Shown here piece after piece: positions 51,718 to 61,936 of a stretch of DNA of 64,000 nucleotides. The notes beneath the pieces were generated by a model. The model ran no database searches and had not been told where the DNA came from. It saw nothing but the letters and a program-made list of their open reading frames with translations. Source of the stretch: Adineta ricciae (taxonomy: Eukaryota > Rotifera > Eurotatoria > Adinetida > Adinetidae); NCBI GenBank assembly GCA_905250025.1, contig CAJNOJ010000057.1, positions 1 through 64,000 of the forward strand, written 5' to 3'. Each line of letters begins with the position of its first letter. The stretch's first letter is position 1. The translations under genes were made by a program, and so were the position numbers.

Positions 51718-52716
51718 CTAATTAGACGAATTACATACAGAACGAATAGTCTGTCGAACAGAATCGAAATCTAAATCGTTTAATTTTTCTAATAAACTCC
51801 ACGCTGGCTTCTCGCTAATTACAATGTATTCATTATTCGGTTGCGACTGTTTTTGATGAGCGGATATTGTCACACTCATAGCTAGTCTCATCAAAATAAA
51901 ATAATAGATCAGATCAACTTCTATTGGTTCCAGTGGATATATCTGCTGATAACCACATAGAACGTAACTTGCTGCAGAAATTGGATCATTCTTATCCAAC
52001 ATAACATAAGCACATGCGATAGCCACTTCGGAGACTACATAACTTCGGCATAGGTCACCGAAATCAATCAAATTGACTGTTTCTTCATCATGAACAATGA
52101 TATTGTAATCATTGGCATCATTATGAATAACAGATGTTCGTAATGATGGCAAACATGGACGAACGAATTTCACCCATCGTCGGAGAATGTCTTCGATAAT
52201 TTCATAACGATTCTTCTCGGTAATTAGGTATTTGAATGCATTGATAATTTTCTCGGCGTTGTTCATATTCCAGTAGAGATCACGATTCATACTCGGATGA
52301 TCTAATTTCTCTAGAGATTGATCAAGTTGACCAAGAGTTTTTCCAAGATTGATCAGTAATTTTCGACTGTGCGGTTGAAAACGTGCGAGAGGAGTGCCCG
52401 GTATGTAAGTAACAAGACGTATATAATGATTTTTGTATGTAATTATCATTTGCCCATCTAGGGAAGGTACTGTGCGTAATTGTGAATTGAAACGTTGAAT
52501 CGCACAGATTTGCATATCGAGAACTGAGTGATCTTCGTCGATATTGGAAATTTTCAAGATAAATTTCGTTTGATCATCGTTTTGGAAAAGAAAATTTTGA
52601 TCGCGTTCACTGGGTAATTGAGAAACAAATTCTTTTAATTTGTAATATTCATTTGCGACTTTCTTTGCTTCATCAATCGAGAATTCCGGTGAGAGATGAC
52701 GAAGCTCGTTCGACAT
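51718..52716 (-). CDS. APH-fold small-molecule kinase (hydroxylysine-kinase/aminoglycoside-phosphotransferase-like)
   Basis: Intronless, 332 residues from the ATG at 52716. The N-lobe has the ATP-binding Lys in KFILKISN. The catalytic loop is VIHNDANDYNIIV with Asp and Asn, and the metal-binding loop is NLIDFGDLCRS. This HxDxxxxN...DFGD layout and length match the APH family, specifically the hydroxylysine kinase (HYKK/AGPHD1) and N-terminal aminotransferase-linked group. It would phosphorylate a small hydroxylated amine; the exact substrate is not determined. There is no signal sequence. Confidence 0.83.
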   Translation of the reverse strand: MSNELRHLSPEFSIDEAKKVANEYYKLKEFVSQLPSERDQNFLFQNDDQTKFILKISNIDEDHSVLDMQICAIQRFNSQLRTVPSLDGQMIITYKNHYIRLVTYIPGTPLARFQPHSRKLLINLGKTLGQLDQSLEKLDHPSMNRDLYWNMNNAEKIINAFKYLITEKNRYEIIEDILRRWVKFVRPCLPSLRTSVIHNDANDYNIIVHDEETVNLIDFGDLCRSYVVSEVAIACAYVMLDKNDPISAASYVLCGYQQIYPLEPIEVDLIYYFILMRLAMSVTISAHQKQSQPNNEYIVISEKPAWSLLEKLNDLDFDSVRQTIRSVCNSSN

Positions 52717-53199
52717 GTTTCTTTTCTCAACAATATTTGTGATGCTGCACTGTCTCGCTTTTTTATTCTTATCTCAAAATAAATATTGATAACCAAACAT
52801 TGGACTCGTCGCTCATGGCATAATTCATTCCATTATCTTAAGATGAACTTTACGCGGCATGATTAGACACATTCTGTGTGAGAAATTCTGAAGTACTCTT
52901 TATGTAAAGATTATATGCCGGTTTATCTCTCTCTCTCTTCCCGTTTTCTTTTGTTCTCAGATAAGTAGCTCATTCATAGTAAGCAAATATTCAGATGTGA
53001 CTAGTGTTTTTCGTTACGAAGAATGCAAGGCATGAAAGATAAATAAATACCTGAAGCATATTACATACAATTTGAAGATGAAGGGAGAGATAAAATGTCA
53101 GAATAGTCTATTAGAGCTCAGTTAAAGAATGGAATAAACTATTCTGTATCCGACTAGATCTCTTTTTACGTTTTTGTTAATGAAAGAGTTACATTTCTC
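52717..53199. other. Intergenic, divergent 5' regions
   Basis: A stretch of 483 bp between the divergent kinase and GPCR genes. It has a short CT-rich run near 52927-52938. No coding feature. Confidence 0.4.
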
Positions 53200-54252
53200 A
53201 TGGAGTCGTCGTTGGTAGCAGTGAAAATTCTTCAAATTGCTTATCTGTACTCAACTGCAGTCGGCTGTCTTACCTTTACAGCTGGCGTTATTGGCAATAC
53301 AGTAAATATTCTAGTTTTCCTTCGAGTCGCACATTTTCGTCATCATCGCAGTATTTTTTATTTAATCATCGAATCCATCTCGGACTTTCTCTATCAATTT
53401 TTCTCGATTACAATTACCGTCTTCATATCCCTTTATGGTAACGACCTTACGAATCGAGTGCTCGTTTGGTGTCGATTAAAATATTTTTTCGCTCAATCGT
53501 TCGGTCTTATCACATTCTCAATGATCTGCTTCCAAGCAGCAGATCAATTCTTTTCGACGAATTATCGATGTGTCCTACGGCAAATTTTCACCTATACACT
53601 AGCACAATACACAGCATTCGGGACTGTTTGTATCTGGCTTTTGCATAGTCTTGCTTGCTCATTCTACGTGAGTATTATTCCATCGATTGGATGTATCATC
53701 TCTAATTCGACATGGATTCATTACGTAACCTATGTGTTCTATCCAGTTCTCGTTGGCTTTCTTCCGATTACTATCGCGTCAGTGTTTAGTCTTTTAGCCT
53801 ATCGGAATGTTCGTCGTATTATCCGTCGACAAGTTCCCATCGAACGCCGTCGATTTGACCAACAAATCACGGCGATGATCCTACTTCGAGTGATATGCTT
53901 CATCATTTTCACTCTACCTTATATAACGTTTCGAATATACATCGTTAATGTACCTGTAGAGCAAACAGATCTGGTTCATTATGCACTTTCACAGTTAGTT
54001 CAAGTCATCATCGTCTCCATTGTCAATCTAAATTACGCAGTAAGACGTACAAGATGTTCTGTTTCTAGTTGAAAGCTGTTTTCTTTTATCTAGGCTAATT
54101 TTTATATATTCTTCGTGTCGTCTGCACGCTACCGGCGACAAGTTAAATATGTTTTGACGAAGAAATGCTGGAGAAAGTGGTTTAATTGGAATATGAAAAG
54201 CGTTCATCCGGATAATCTCATTAACTATCCGTCAAATGTTGGAATGGAATGA
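53200..54252 (+). CDS. Rhodopsin-type GPCR, tandem paralogue 1 (DQF in place of DRY)
   Basis: Two exons, 53200-54039 and 54094-54252 (54-bp intron inside TM7), give 332 residues. TM1 contains GNTVNILVFL, and TM3 ends AADQFFSTNYR instead of DRY. TM5 is YPVLVGFLPITIASVFSLLA. The third intracellular loop NVRRIIRRQVPIERRRFDQQ is followed by TM6. TM7 spans the splice site (NLNYA|ANFYIFFVSS), with a basic tail (RYRRQVKYVLTKKCWRK). Without the second exon the receptor would lack half of TM7. It is an orphan receptor with strong identity to the next gene in TM5-ICL3. Confidence 0.84.
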
Positions 54253-55385
54253 AGAAATATCGTCTTTGTTCAATGTTAGCACAACTCTTGTCCTGAATGA
54301 GTGCATGGAGATGGCAAGTACTCTTGAAGTGTTCTCTAGAATTATCGTATGATTTATCCTGAAGAGGTTACGTTTTGCGACTGTTTTTAAACTACGATGA
54401 TGACAATGATCGTAATGCGTAGGTTAGACTGACGTTCAGTTAAACAACGAGAAAGTCTTTGTTGTCTTCATAAAGTGAAATTTTTATACGAAAATAAATC
54501 GTGTTGGTGAAAATCAGTCACATGATCATGATTACAGGAGCTGCGAGCTGCTTGCATTAAAACCATAATTTTAGCGATTATTCAAAAGAGATCTGCAATG
54601 CAATTCACAATTTTCAAAAAACTTCAATGATATTTCTCATCAAATTGGTAAAGTTAATATTTATCGCTGTCAGTAATCTTGGCATTGCTCAGTACGTCAT
54701 GAAAGTCATCTTTCGTTGTGGATTAGAGTGTACTGTTACTAGATCAAACAATGTCACACAATTAGCTGCTGAACTTATTATTTTCAGCCATTCTGTTCAT
54801 TGAAGCATTCTTCTTTCCTTTCTCTTTCTATGTCGACTGCCTGGCTTCACTCTGAGCTGGTAAGATCAGACAGGCAGTTGTATTTGATCTGTAATCAACA
54901 CCAGTTGTTTTTCTTTTATCTCTTCTTGTCGTTTTCCAATAAACGTTATCACGAAGATTTCGAATCACCTCGTTCGTCTCCGTCAACACCGAAGTAGGAT
55001 AACCACATATACTAACCGAACCGATACAGATTCTAGTTTTATGTTACTTTCCGCCTAGTCTAGTGGCCAGCAGTCTTTGGTCTGTAAGAAAAATCTAACA
55101 TTTACTTTATTATTCAAGCTAGAAGATCTGCTTAATTGGCACTCACTGCATTAATCCTTCTGAACTATTGAATAAATTGGCTTTTCATATTAATGTCTCT
55201 ACAATCATCAGATAATCTGTAATTTGTTCGAGAGTGTAAATCAGTAGGCGAAAAAGCATGAAAAAATAATGAAGATAATATATGACAAAAAAGAATACTG
55301 AAATATTTCTTCTCTCACAATGCACTCATCAAGAAACTAGTAGAGAACACTATTCATTCTCGGTTAAAGTGTAATTATTTTTAAA
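54253..55385. other. Intergenic between tandem GPCR genes
   Basis: A stretch of 1.13 kb. I looked for a third receptor remnant and saw none. A 65-codon plus-strand frame at 54800-54997 is unsupported. A short tRNA-like A-box text at about 55060 has no B box. Confidence 0.4.
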
Positions 55386-56437
55386 ATGTCCTCGTCGGTC
55401 ATTTTAACATTTGCATCGAACTACAGCTTATACTGTGACTTAATCACGTTCGTGCTCGGGTTTATCGGGAATATTATAAACCTGCTCGTTTTCGTTCAAT
55501 TGAAATGTTTTCGTGATCATCGAATCACGTATTACTTCATCATTGACATAATCGCTATCTTTATTAATCGGACGGTTCAACTGTTTTTTACAATATCAGC
55601 TTCGTTCTATCAAAATGATTTGAACAACAATTCCCTCATCGGCTGTCGAGCGCGCGCTGTACTCGTGCAAGCGGCAGGAAATATTTCTTATAGTATGATA
55701 TACCTCGCTGCAATCGATCAGTACTGTTCAACGAACTATCGCCCCTACCTTCGGCAATTGCTTACATTTCGTTTCGTTCAACGCGTCATTATTGTCATTA
55801 TCTGCTTTTGGTTTTCTATTAATCTCCTATTTGCACACTACCTCGATGTAGATCCGTTACTTGGATGCATTATATATAATGATATCTGGAGCCAGTACGT
55901 GACATATTTCTACTATCCAGTTCTCGTCGGTATTCTTCCGATCACTATTGCATCGATATTTAGTTTTTTGGCCTATCAAAATGTTCGTCGCATTATCCGA
56001 CGACAGATTCCAATCGAACGCCGTCGATTTGATCAACAGATTACAGCTATGGTCTTGATTCGTGTTATCTTCTTTGTTCTCTTATTTACACCTTTGGTTT
56101 GCTATCGAATCTATTCGATCAATACAACTACGAGCGATATCTCTGCTTTGCAATTTTCAATTTCCCGATTAATTCAAGTCATTACCATTTGCTTCGTCAA
56201 TGTTCAACATGGAGTAAGTTGAATCTCTCTCTCTACTAATTTTCAGATAGTAACAAGATATTCTTTTGATTACAGATTAGTTTTTATCTCTACATCATGA
56301 TATCATCGCGGTATCGTCGTCAAGTCAAATGTGTTCTTCGAAAGCGCATATGGCAATTTTGCAGATGCACATGTTGCAAAACACCGAATCGTATACTTCC
56401 AGACAATCTTTCAACAGGATCTAATTTCGAATTCTAA
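55386..56437 (+). CDS. Rhodopsin-type GPCR, tandem paralogue 2 (DQY in place of DRY)
   Basis: Two exons, 55386-56213 and 56276-56437 (62-bp intron at the same TM7 position as its neighbour), give 329 residues. It shares with it GNIINLLVF in TM1, AAIDQYCSTNYRP at the end of TM3, YPVLVGILPITIASIFSFLA in TM5 and the basic loop NVRRIIRRQIPIERRRFDQQ. TM7 resumes after the intron (ISFYLYIMISSRYRRQVK). A Cys-rich tail (CRCTCCK) suggests palmitoylation. The shared intron position and orientation indicate local tandem duplication. Confidence 0.84.
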
Positions 56438-56916
56438 TAAGCAAAGTTCAAAGAATTATACACAATCAGACCTCTTCATTGTTTGAGAACATCAAATATG
56501 TCTCATACAGATTTTTCACTAATTAGTGAACGAAAGTGGAAATTCACGATGCTGTTTTAGCTATATTTTACATTTACTGAGGCTTTTATAAATAGCATCA
56601 ACTGATTGACGCATATATTTTGTTGGCGTGTTCAACAATAGAATAAATTTTCGTTCGTTTCTCTATCAATTAGTACAAGATAATTATTTGAGACTTTTCA
56701 TTTGCAAAGACGTATGCGAAACACAGTAAATAGACCACTCCTACAAACAAGGAAATATATACTTTAACTATCTGCAGTGGGAATAGAACGTGAGCTCATT
56801 GATGATAAGTTCCTGCTCTTATTGTTAGATTCAAGTTTTCAACGAATGTAATTAATCTTTCGAAAATAGCTATAGAAGATTTATTTGAAGCTTTATTTAT
56901 ATACAAAATATAGAGT
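56438..56916. other. Intergenic between convergent genes
   Basis: A stretch of 479 bp, AT-rich, with nothing recognised. Confidence 0.4.
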
Positions 56917-57900
56917 TTAGACGTGGCGAAGATCGAAATCAGCCATTAGACCGAAATGATCAGAGAGAAAAACGTTTTCCACGGAGGGACCTACATATCC
57001 TAATGATAAAACGTTCAATATGTTAGTTCCAAGATTGTGTTCTTTTGGTATATGCGCAATTGGTTGATTTCCGATAATTTTGATTCCAATAGGAATAATA
57101 CGTGAACTGCGAAACATCATCCGATCTAATCGTGCTTCCCGAAGTGTTGTTAAGCCAGGATCGTAAAGTCCATTCAATCTCGGCCATAGATCAGTCCAGT
57201 TTGCAAGAATATTCATTTGGTCGAAGTTTTCAGGCCATTGGTAATCGAAGTTAAAATCACCTACTAATAAACAAGTAGCACGCGAACGTTTCTTGGTGTA
57301 TTTATCAAATATCGCTTGACAGATTTGTAATTGTTCGGATCGAGTATCTTCATTTCGTCGCATCGATTCTAAATGAACAGTCCCTATTGCCAATAGTTCT
57401 GATCCGATTTGTATCTCAGCAAGCAGTAGTTGTCTTCCTAATTTAGATGGAAAAGGTATCGACATGAGTTGTTGTACAGGTAACTGTTTGTCGATTAGCA
57501 TCACCACACCATAACTATCGGGACTAGTCACAAATGTTCGTCCATCAATATCACTTACTAAATATCGACGTTGTATCCATGGTTGAGAAATTAAACCTTG
57601 TAAAACCGATCGGGTCACTAAGCAAAATGAAAAATTCGCATTTTCAGAAGCAATTTCTTCCCATCCTACTTTCTTGTAAGCATATGATCTGTGCATTCGT
57701 GTGTTGTAGAAGTAAATTGAGATGACGGAATCGCTGCGGTTGGTATCTTGTATCGAACCATATATTGTATGTAATAACACGAAGTGATCCATGTCGATAT
57801 GCGTCCGGATAATGTACCATTGCTGGATCCCTTGGTATCCAACCATGTTTATTCGCATTGTAGTGCCAGATAGGCAAACGATTGTAAGGCTTGAGATTCT
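56917..57900 (-). CDS. Endonuclease/exonuclease/phosphatase-family protein, TDP2-like (5' end incomplete)
   Basis: Exons 57670-57900 and 56917-57617, joined by a 52-bp intron (57618-57669), put the conserved motifs in one frame. These are ITYNIWFD, then IICLQE (metal-binding Glu), SDIDGRTF, IGTVHLES (catalytic His), LVGDFNFD (GDxN) and LSDHFGLMADF (SDH). This is the full EEP/DNase-I fold set. The order and the QPWIQRRYLVSDIDG region resemble tyrosyl-DNA phosphodiesterase 2 and fungal relatives. There is no ATG at the expected place. An AG at 57901-57902 implies at least one upstream exon that I could not fix. Confidence 0.8.
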   Translation of the reverse strand, partial: RISSLTIVCLSGTTMRINMVGYQGIQQWYIIRTHIDMDHFVLLHTIYGSIQDTNRSDSVISIYFYNTRMHRSYAYKKVGWEEIASENANFSFCLVTRSVLQGLISQPWIQRRYLVSDIDGRTFVTSPDSYGVVMLIDKQLPVQQLMSIPFPSKLGRQLLLAEIQIGSELLAIGTVHLESMRRNEDTRSEQLQICQAIFDKYTKKRSRATCLLVGDFNFDYQWPENFDQMNILANWTDLWPRLNGLYDPGLTTLREARLDRMMFRSSRIIPIGIKIIGNQPIAHIPKEHNLGTNILNVLSLGYVGPSVENVFLSDHFGLMADFDLRHV

Positions 57901-58766
57901 CTACAAATAAACTTACATATTTAAATCGGATTCATCGATCTCCTGGCTGTACATACGCATTGTCGAAGGAACTGCTACTATACCTTACATAAGGTCGGCT
58001 GATTCTATCTACAAAAGTACTAAGTTTTCGAATTACATCATAGACAATTTACAGTTTTCTTGCGCGAAAATATTTTCAGCAGAATTTTGATCAAATTATC
58101 AGAGCACACTACATTTCAGTAAAATATGTAACTTGGTTCGTTATCGCTGCGATCAAATGATTCACTTATTAGCTTTTCTAACATAATTTAACGTTTTCCC
58201 CTGTCCTCTTCGTGCGTGTTACGACTGATAGACTTTATTTGCTACGCATGTATGTAATAAGGGTAAAATGCGAATGATATGAAGGGTAGAGTCGAAGAAA
58301 AGTCATCATAAACAGAATAACAAATTAATCATAATAAAAAAATATGTTTTTTGATCGAAAGAAACGAATGCGTTCGAGAGACTAGTTTTTATTCAATTAC
58401 GAATTATTTAAACGATAATGGAACATTTTTCGATTGTGAACTTTCACGAAAAGAACGTAACTTCTGAGTACATCATTGTAGATCAATTAATTCTTGCATG
58501 CTTTTTTACATATAGTCTTCTTATTCATAATTCCATATTTCTTCACTATCATGTAATATGAGCGTCCAGTTATGAACTCGTTATAGATAACGAATATGCA
58601 ACAATTGCTATTCTTGAGAGTTAGGGTACAAGACCAACATGAACTTTTGCTGCTCTTTCGACTATCTAAGCTTTATTTTTAAACGGCTTCCGATTCTTGT
58701 ATTTTAAAAGATCAAATAGCATAGAACAAGAAAAAAAACGTGTTTTTTTCTTTATATTTTGTGCTA
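57901..58766. other. Intergenic, probably holds the missing 5' exon of the EEP gene
   Basis: A stretch of 866 bp. The first 120 bp contain several possible donors on the minus strand but no unique exon model. The rest is AT-rich without features. Confidence 0.35.
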
Positions 58767-59279
58767 TTAAAAAGCAGCTGCTTGTAACTCGCGTGTCATG
58801 TGCAAATCATCGTCATTTTCTTCATCTTCCAACCAGCGTTGGTTATTATTTGTCGCTGTTCTCAATTTGTGTGAAATACGATGACGTGGCTCGATGTTGA
58901 GTGCATCTTCTTTTGCCGCTTCCATATCGATCAAAGCTAATCGTTGAACTTCGTTTCTTACGAATGGTTCAAAACCTCGATAAATTTTACCAATCGAACG
59001 TGTAACAAAACGTTTGTCGATCACATCCGTTGCTTTGATGCTGTCGATGACTGCTTGAACAAAACAACGCATTTCACCACTCATTTCGATAGTTGTCAAC
59101 AGCGGTAATTGTGATGCCTCTTGTTTGAGATTAGCCAACAGTTGAGTATTAGCTACATCGTCCACACGATTTGTCATGGCTCGTTCGATAAGAGACGAAC
59201 CATTTGGAAAATGAAAAGCAGTTAAGACTTGAGAAACTGCTTGAAGTAAACCATTCAGATCGAGCTGCTCGCTTGCCAT
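58767..59279 (-). CDS. Uncharacterised 170-residue helical protein
   Basis: The chosen ATG at 59279 (MASEQLDLNGLLQ) is preceded by ACAAAA, a good start context, and by an (AT)n run 25-45 bp upstream that could serve as a TATA element. The protein is largely helical and hydrophilic, with an acidic LEDEENDDD segment near the end. No catalytic motif, TM or signal peptide is visible. The open frame extends to an ATG at 59522, adding 81 residues. That extension contains the microsatellite and a sequence duplicated at 59.97 kb, so I doubt it belongs. No family was recognised. Confidence 0.6.
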   Translation of the reverse strand: MASEQLDLNGLLQAVSQVLTAFHFPNGSSLIERAMTNRVDDVANTQLLANLKQEASQLPLLTTIEMSGEMRCFVQAVIDSIKATDVIDKRFVTRSIGKIYRGFEPFVRNEVQRLALIDMEAAKEDALNIEPRHRISHKLRTATNNNQRWLEDEENDDDLHMTRELQAAAF

Positions 59280-59303
59280 TTTTGTGTTCTCTTTCCTCAA
59301 GCA

Positions 59304-59323
59304 TCTATATATATATATATATC
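59304..59323. repeat. (AT)n microsatellite
   Basis: About ten AT dinucleotides lie just upstream of the uncharacterised gene on the minus strand. Coordinates are approximate to within 2 bp. Confidence 0.8.
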
Positions 59324-59511
59324 TAACGTACTGGATTCTTACGAAATACAGGCCTTTGTGTCGAAATGCAACGATAACAATACTATCATACGATGTTTCT
59401 CCCACTCGAGTGATGTCATAATATCGGTACAACAGGTATTCATCAAAATTCATCATATTCGCTCCAATACCCATACTACGTTCCTCTCCGCCATCCATCA
59501 CGCTACGCACA

Positions 59512-59543
59512 TCTCGATCCATTTGAAAAGCTGAGGGATTGAG
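59512..59543 (-). repeat. Inverted repeat arm 1 (32 bp, partner 59965-59996)
   Basis: The reverse complement of this stretch equals 59965-59996 over 32 bases (core CCCTCAGCTTTTCAAATGG). On each strand it can encode PLNPSAFQMDRDV, so both may be fragments of one former gene. Confidence 0.8.
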
Positions 59544-59899
59544 AGGATGTAATGGTTGCGTACAGAGAAATATAATGAAAGAATGTTACTTATGATTTCC
59601 TTCGTATGCTTGGAATATTTCAAATATATGAAATAATATTTTATGACCGATTATTCGATTAACTTATCATTACTAACCTTATCGTGCAATATTTTCCATT
59701 ATATTATGATAACCAAATGCGTGAACATGAGTATATTTATATTCAGTTTGAATTTAAAAGCATCGCGTGTAATTTGTCTCATAAAACGTTTTGAATATGA
59801 ATATAAACACAATTGTGGCGTAAAATAGCGATTACTCTTGTACTTGAAGAATAGAATTAGTTCATTCCTGCGGCAATTAAAACATCATGCAAAATCAAC

Positions 59900-59938
59900 C
59901 CATATTCCTCAGGTTTGGTAGATCGATGAGGAATATGG
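59900..59938. repeat. Perfect 12-bp hairpin, 15-nt loop
   Basis: CCATATTCCTCA at 59900-59911 is the exact reverse complement of TGAGGAATATGG at 59927-59938. It sits at the start of the repeat cluster. Confidence 0.75.
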
Positions 59939-59940
59939 AT

Positions 59941-60042
59941 ATCGTAGTGGATACGACAAATCCACTCAATCCCTCAGCTTTTCAAATGGATCGAGACGTG
60001 TGTATCGTGGTGAATACGACAAATCCACTCAGATTCCTCAAG
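59941..60042 (+). repeat. Imperfect direct repeat, period 63 bp
   Basis: Units start at 59941 (ATCGTAGTGGATACGACAAA...) and 60004 (ATCGTGGTGAATACGACAAA...) and share ATACGACAAATCCACTCA. Two units only. Confidence 0.75.
59965..59996 (+). repeat. Inverted repeat arm 2 (32 bp, partner 59512-59543)
   Basis: See arm 1. The arms are about 420 bp apart and identical over 32 bases. Confidence 0.8.
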
Positions 60043-60753
60043 CCGACGTCTTGTTGTGTTTTTGCTGGCGCATTGAAGTGATTACCCATGGATAGGATAC
60101 GGTGATGTCGATACGCACATTTTTTCGTTGATCAGGGTGAGCATATCGTGACGTTCGGCTGACGATACACGTCGTAACGGCATTATGACATCTATGGAGC
60201 ATTGGCGAAATATTCTATCCTTTGATCATTTACGCCTCTACCTAAGTAACATATGAAGTGCAGTGATCGTCTATTACAAAATGTACATGAACAACAGAAT
60301 GTGTTTTTCAAAGATAAAACTACTTCGTTTTTTTCAAGCAGTCCTCGCAATATATGCGATTCCTTTTGCAGTAAACACCAGTCCATCCTGCATCAAGTAT
60401 AGTAAATTCCTTGAGCGAATATGACGTATCAAGATTTGATTCGACTAAACGTCATACTCGGTATCGCGACGATAGGTGTCTATAACAGCGTTAAGCCTTG
60501 AAAAGACTTTCAAATGATCAAGAATTCGGGAGATTGTCTCAAGAAGTAGTGTATGAAGTGCTAGTGTCATTTTTTCAGCAAAACAAAAACGAAATAACGT
60601 CTTGCACTTATTACATAACAAGTTGCAGTAATGCGGCTCGTCGATGAGTCATATTCTCTTTCTCACTTCTATAAGTCATTTCACATTATTTCGCAATAGC
60701 TATGCACAATAAAACTCTCGTACATCCTTGCGCATTCACTCAAACACTCGCTC

Positions 60754-61929
60754 ATGGAGTTGAATATGAACACTCTCTACGATGATCTGATGAAACTCTG
60801 TTCAGTCGACGATACTTTTTACTACAAAGATGTCCGCCTCCAATCAGTTTCGTATCGGATTTTTAACTATCGCCTTTGTACTTATGCAGCATTTCAGTCG
60901 CGTCCAGCAGCGTTGAACTGTCGTGGAACAATGTTCAATATAACAAATCCGAAGCAAATTGAACTTGTTTCTCTACCATTAGAAAAATTCTTTAACTATA
61001 ACGAAGGTTTTGGTCGGCAACAATTCCATCAACGCGGTCGATTCGGTGATAAAATGGAAAAAATGGATGGAACATTGATCTCAACATTTCTCCATCGAAC
61101 AACTGCAAATCAAATATCAGTTCGCTTGAAATCCAAACAATCGCTTATCTCTAAACAGGCCACCGAAGCAGCAGGGTTGCTCACAGGTCAGCTTCAAACT
61201 GAAGTGGAATATTTAGCTCGTCAGAAGTACACTGTAAATATCGAATACACATCACCAACAAATCATGTCGTTGTTTCCTATCCCGAAGCAAAACTTAGTA
61301 TTCTTTCCATCCGCTCACATGAAACTGGCGAATCGTACTATGGTACTCGATTACGAACATTTTTCCTTGAAAACCACTTTCCAACCATGCTCAGCCATAT
61401 TGTTTCATTTCAATCCGTTCCAACACATGTGTCACATCAAGATTTACTTGATAGCATTACACAAGAGTCGTATGGTGAAGGTTACGTAGTTGAAATCATT
61501 CACCCGAATTGTTCTCCGTATCTTGTGAAGATCAAAACACAAAAATATCTTGGTTTACATCGAGATGGTGCGAATGCAAACTCTGATCGATCTCTATTCG
61601 AAGCTATCATTCAAGAGGAAGCCGACGATCTAAGAGGATTGTACCAACATGATCCCGAAACATTGCAAAAAATCGATGCCATGGAACAACATGTTCGACC
61701 GATATACAACCATATGATTGAATCAATAGAACAGTTTTATCAAAAATACAAGCATCTACCAAAAAATACTTATAAAAGAATCATTTCTCAAACATGTAAT
61801 ATGGAAATATACTCTCCATTATTATTGAGACTACACGATGGTGCAGACAACGATTATAAAGGGTTTGCAATGAAACATGCAAAAGATTTATTCGGAATCG
61901 ATAACAATGATGAAACAACGCGAAAATAG
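60754..61929 (+). CDS. T4 Rnl1-type RNA ligase
   Basis: Intronless, 391 residues from the ATG at 60754 (a second ATG lies five codons in). The adenylylated Lys103 is in EKMDGTLIS, the KxDGS form diagnostic of T4 Rnl1 (PF09511). It is preceded by the conserved Arg57-Gly (NCRGTMF). Motif III is NIEYTSPTNHVVVSY, motif IV is GEGYVVEI and motif V is LVKIKTQKYLGLH. A C-terminal helical region (about 285-391) corresponds to the specificity domain. T4 Rnl1 rejoins cleaved tRNA anticodon loops, so a role in RNA repair or splicing is inferred. Its stop codon is 7 bp from the stop of the convergent gene. Confidence 0.88.
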   Translation: MELNMNTLYDDLMKLCSVDDTFYYKDVRLQSVSYRIFNYRLCTYAAFQSRPAALNCRGTMFNITNPKQIELVSLPLEKFFNYNEGFGRQQFHQRGRFGDKMEKMDGTLISTFLHRTTANQISVRLKSKQSLISKQATEAAGLLTGQLQTEVEYLARQKYTVNIEYTSPTNHVVVSYPEAKLSILSIRSHETGESYYGTRLRTFFLENHFPTMLSHIVSFQSVPTHVSHQDLLDSITQESYGEGYVVEIIHPNCSPYLVKIKTQKYLGLHRDGANANSDRSLFEAIIQEEADDLRGLYQHDPETLQKIDAMEQHVRPIYNHMIESIEQFYQKYKHLPKNTYKRIISQTCNMEIYSPLLLRLHDGADNDYKGFAMKHAKDLFGIDNNDETTRK

Positions 61930-61936
61930 AACATAT

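Larger units (their letters stand above)
59544..60753. other. Intergenic with short repeats
   Basis: A stretch of 1.2 kb upstream of the Rnl1-type ligase. It has a 12-bp hairpin, a 63-bp-period tandem pair and one inverted-repeat arm (listed separately). No gene is supported. Confidence 0.45.

Noticed and set aside
55045..55090. tRNA-like A-box text (TAGTCTAGTGGCCAGCAG)
   Set aside because: No matching B box (GGTTCGANNCC), no acceptor stem and no anticodon arm within tRNA distance.
59304..59323. (AT)n run as a telomeric or centromeric satellite
   Set aside because: Only about ten units, isolated, with no telomere-like motif nearby.
59280..59522. 81-residue N-terminal extension of the uncharacterised gene
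   Set aside because: It encodes a microsatellite-derived stretch and a duplicated sequence; the ATG at 59279 has the better context.
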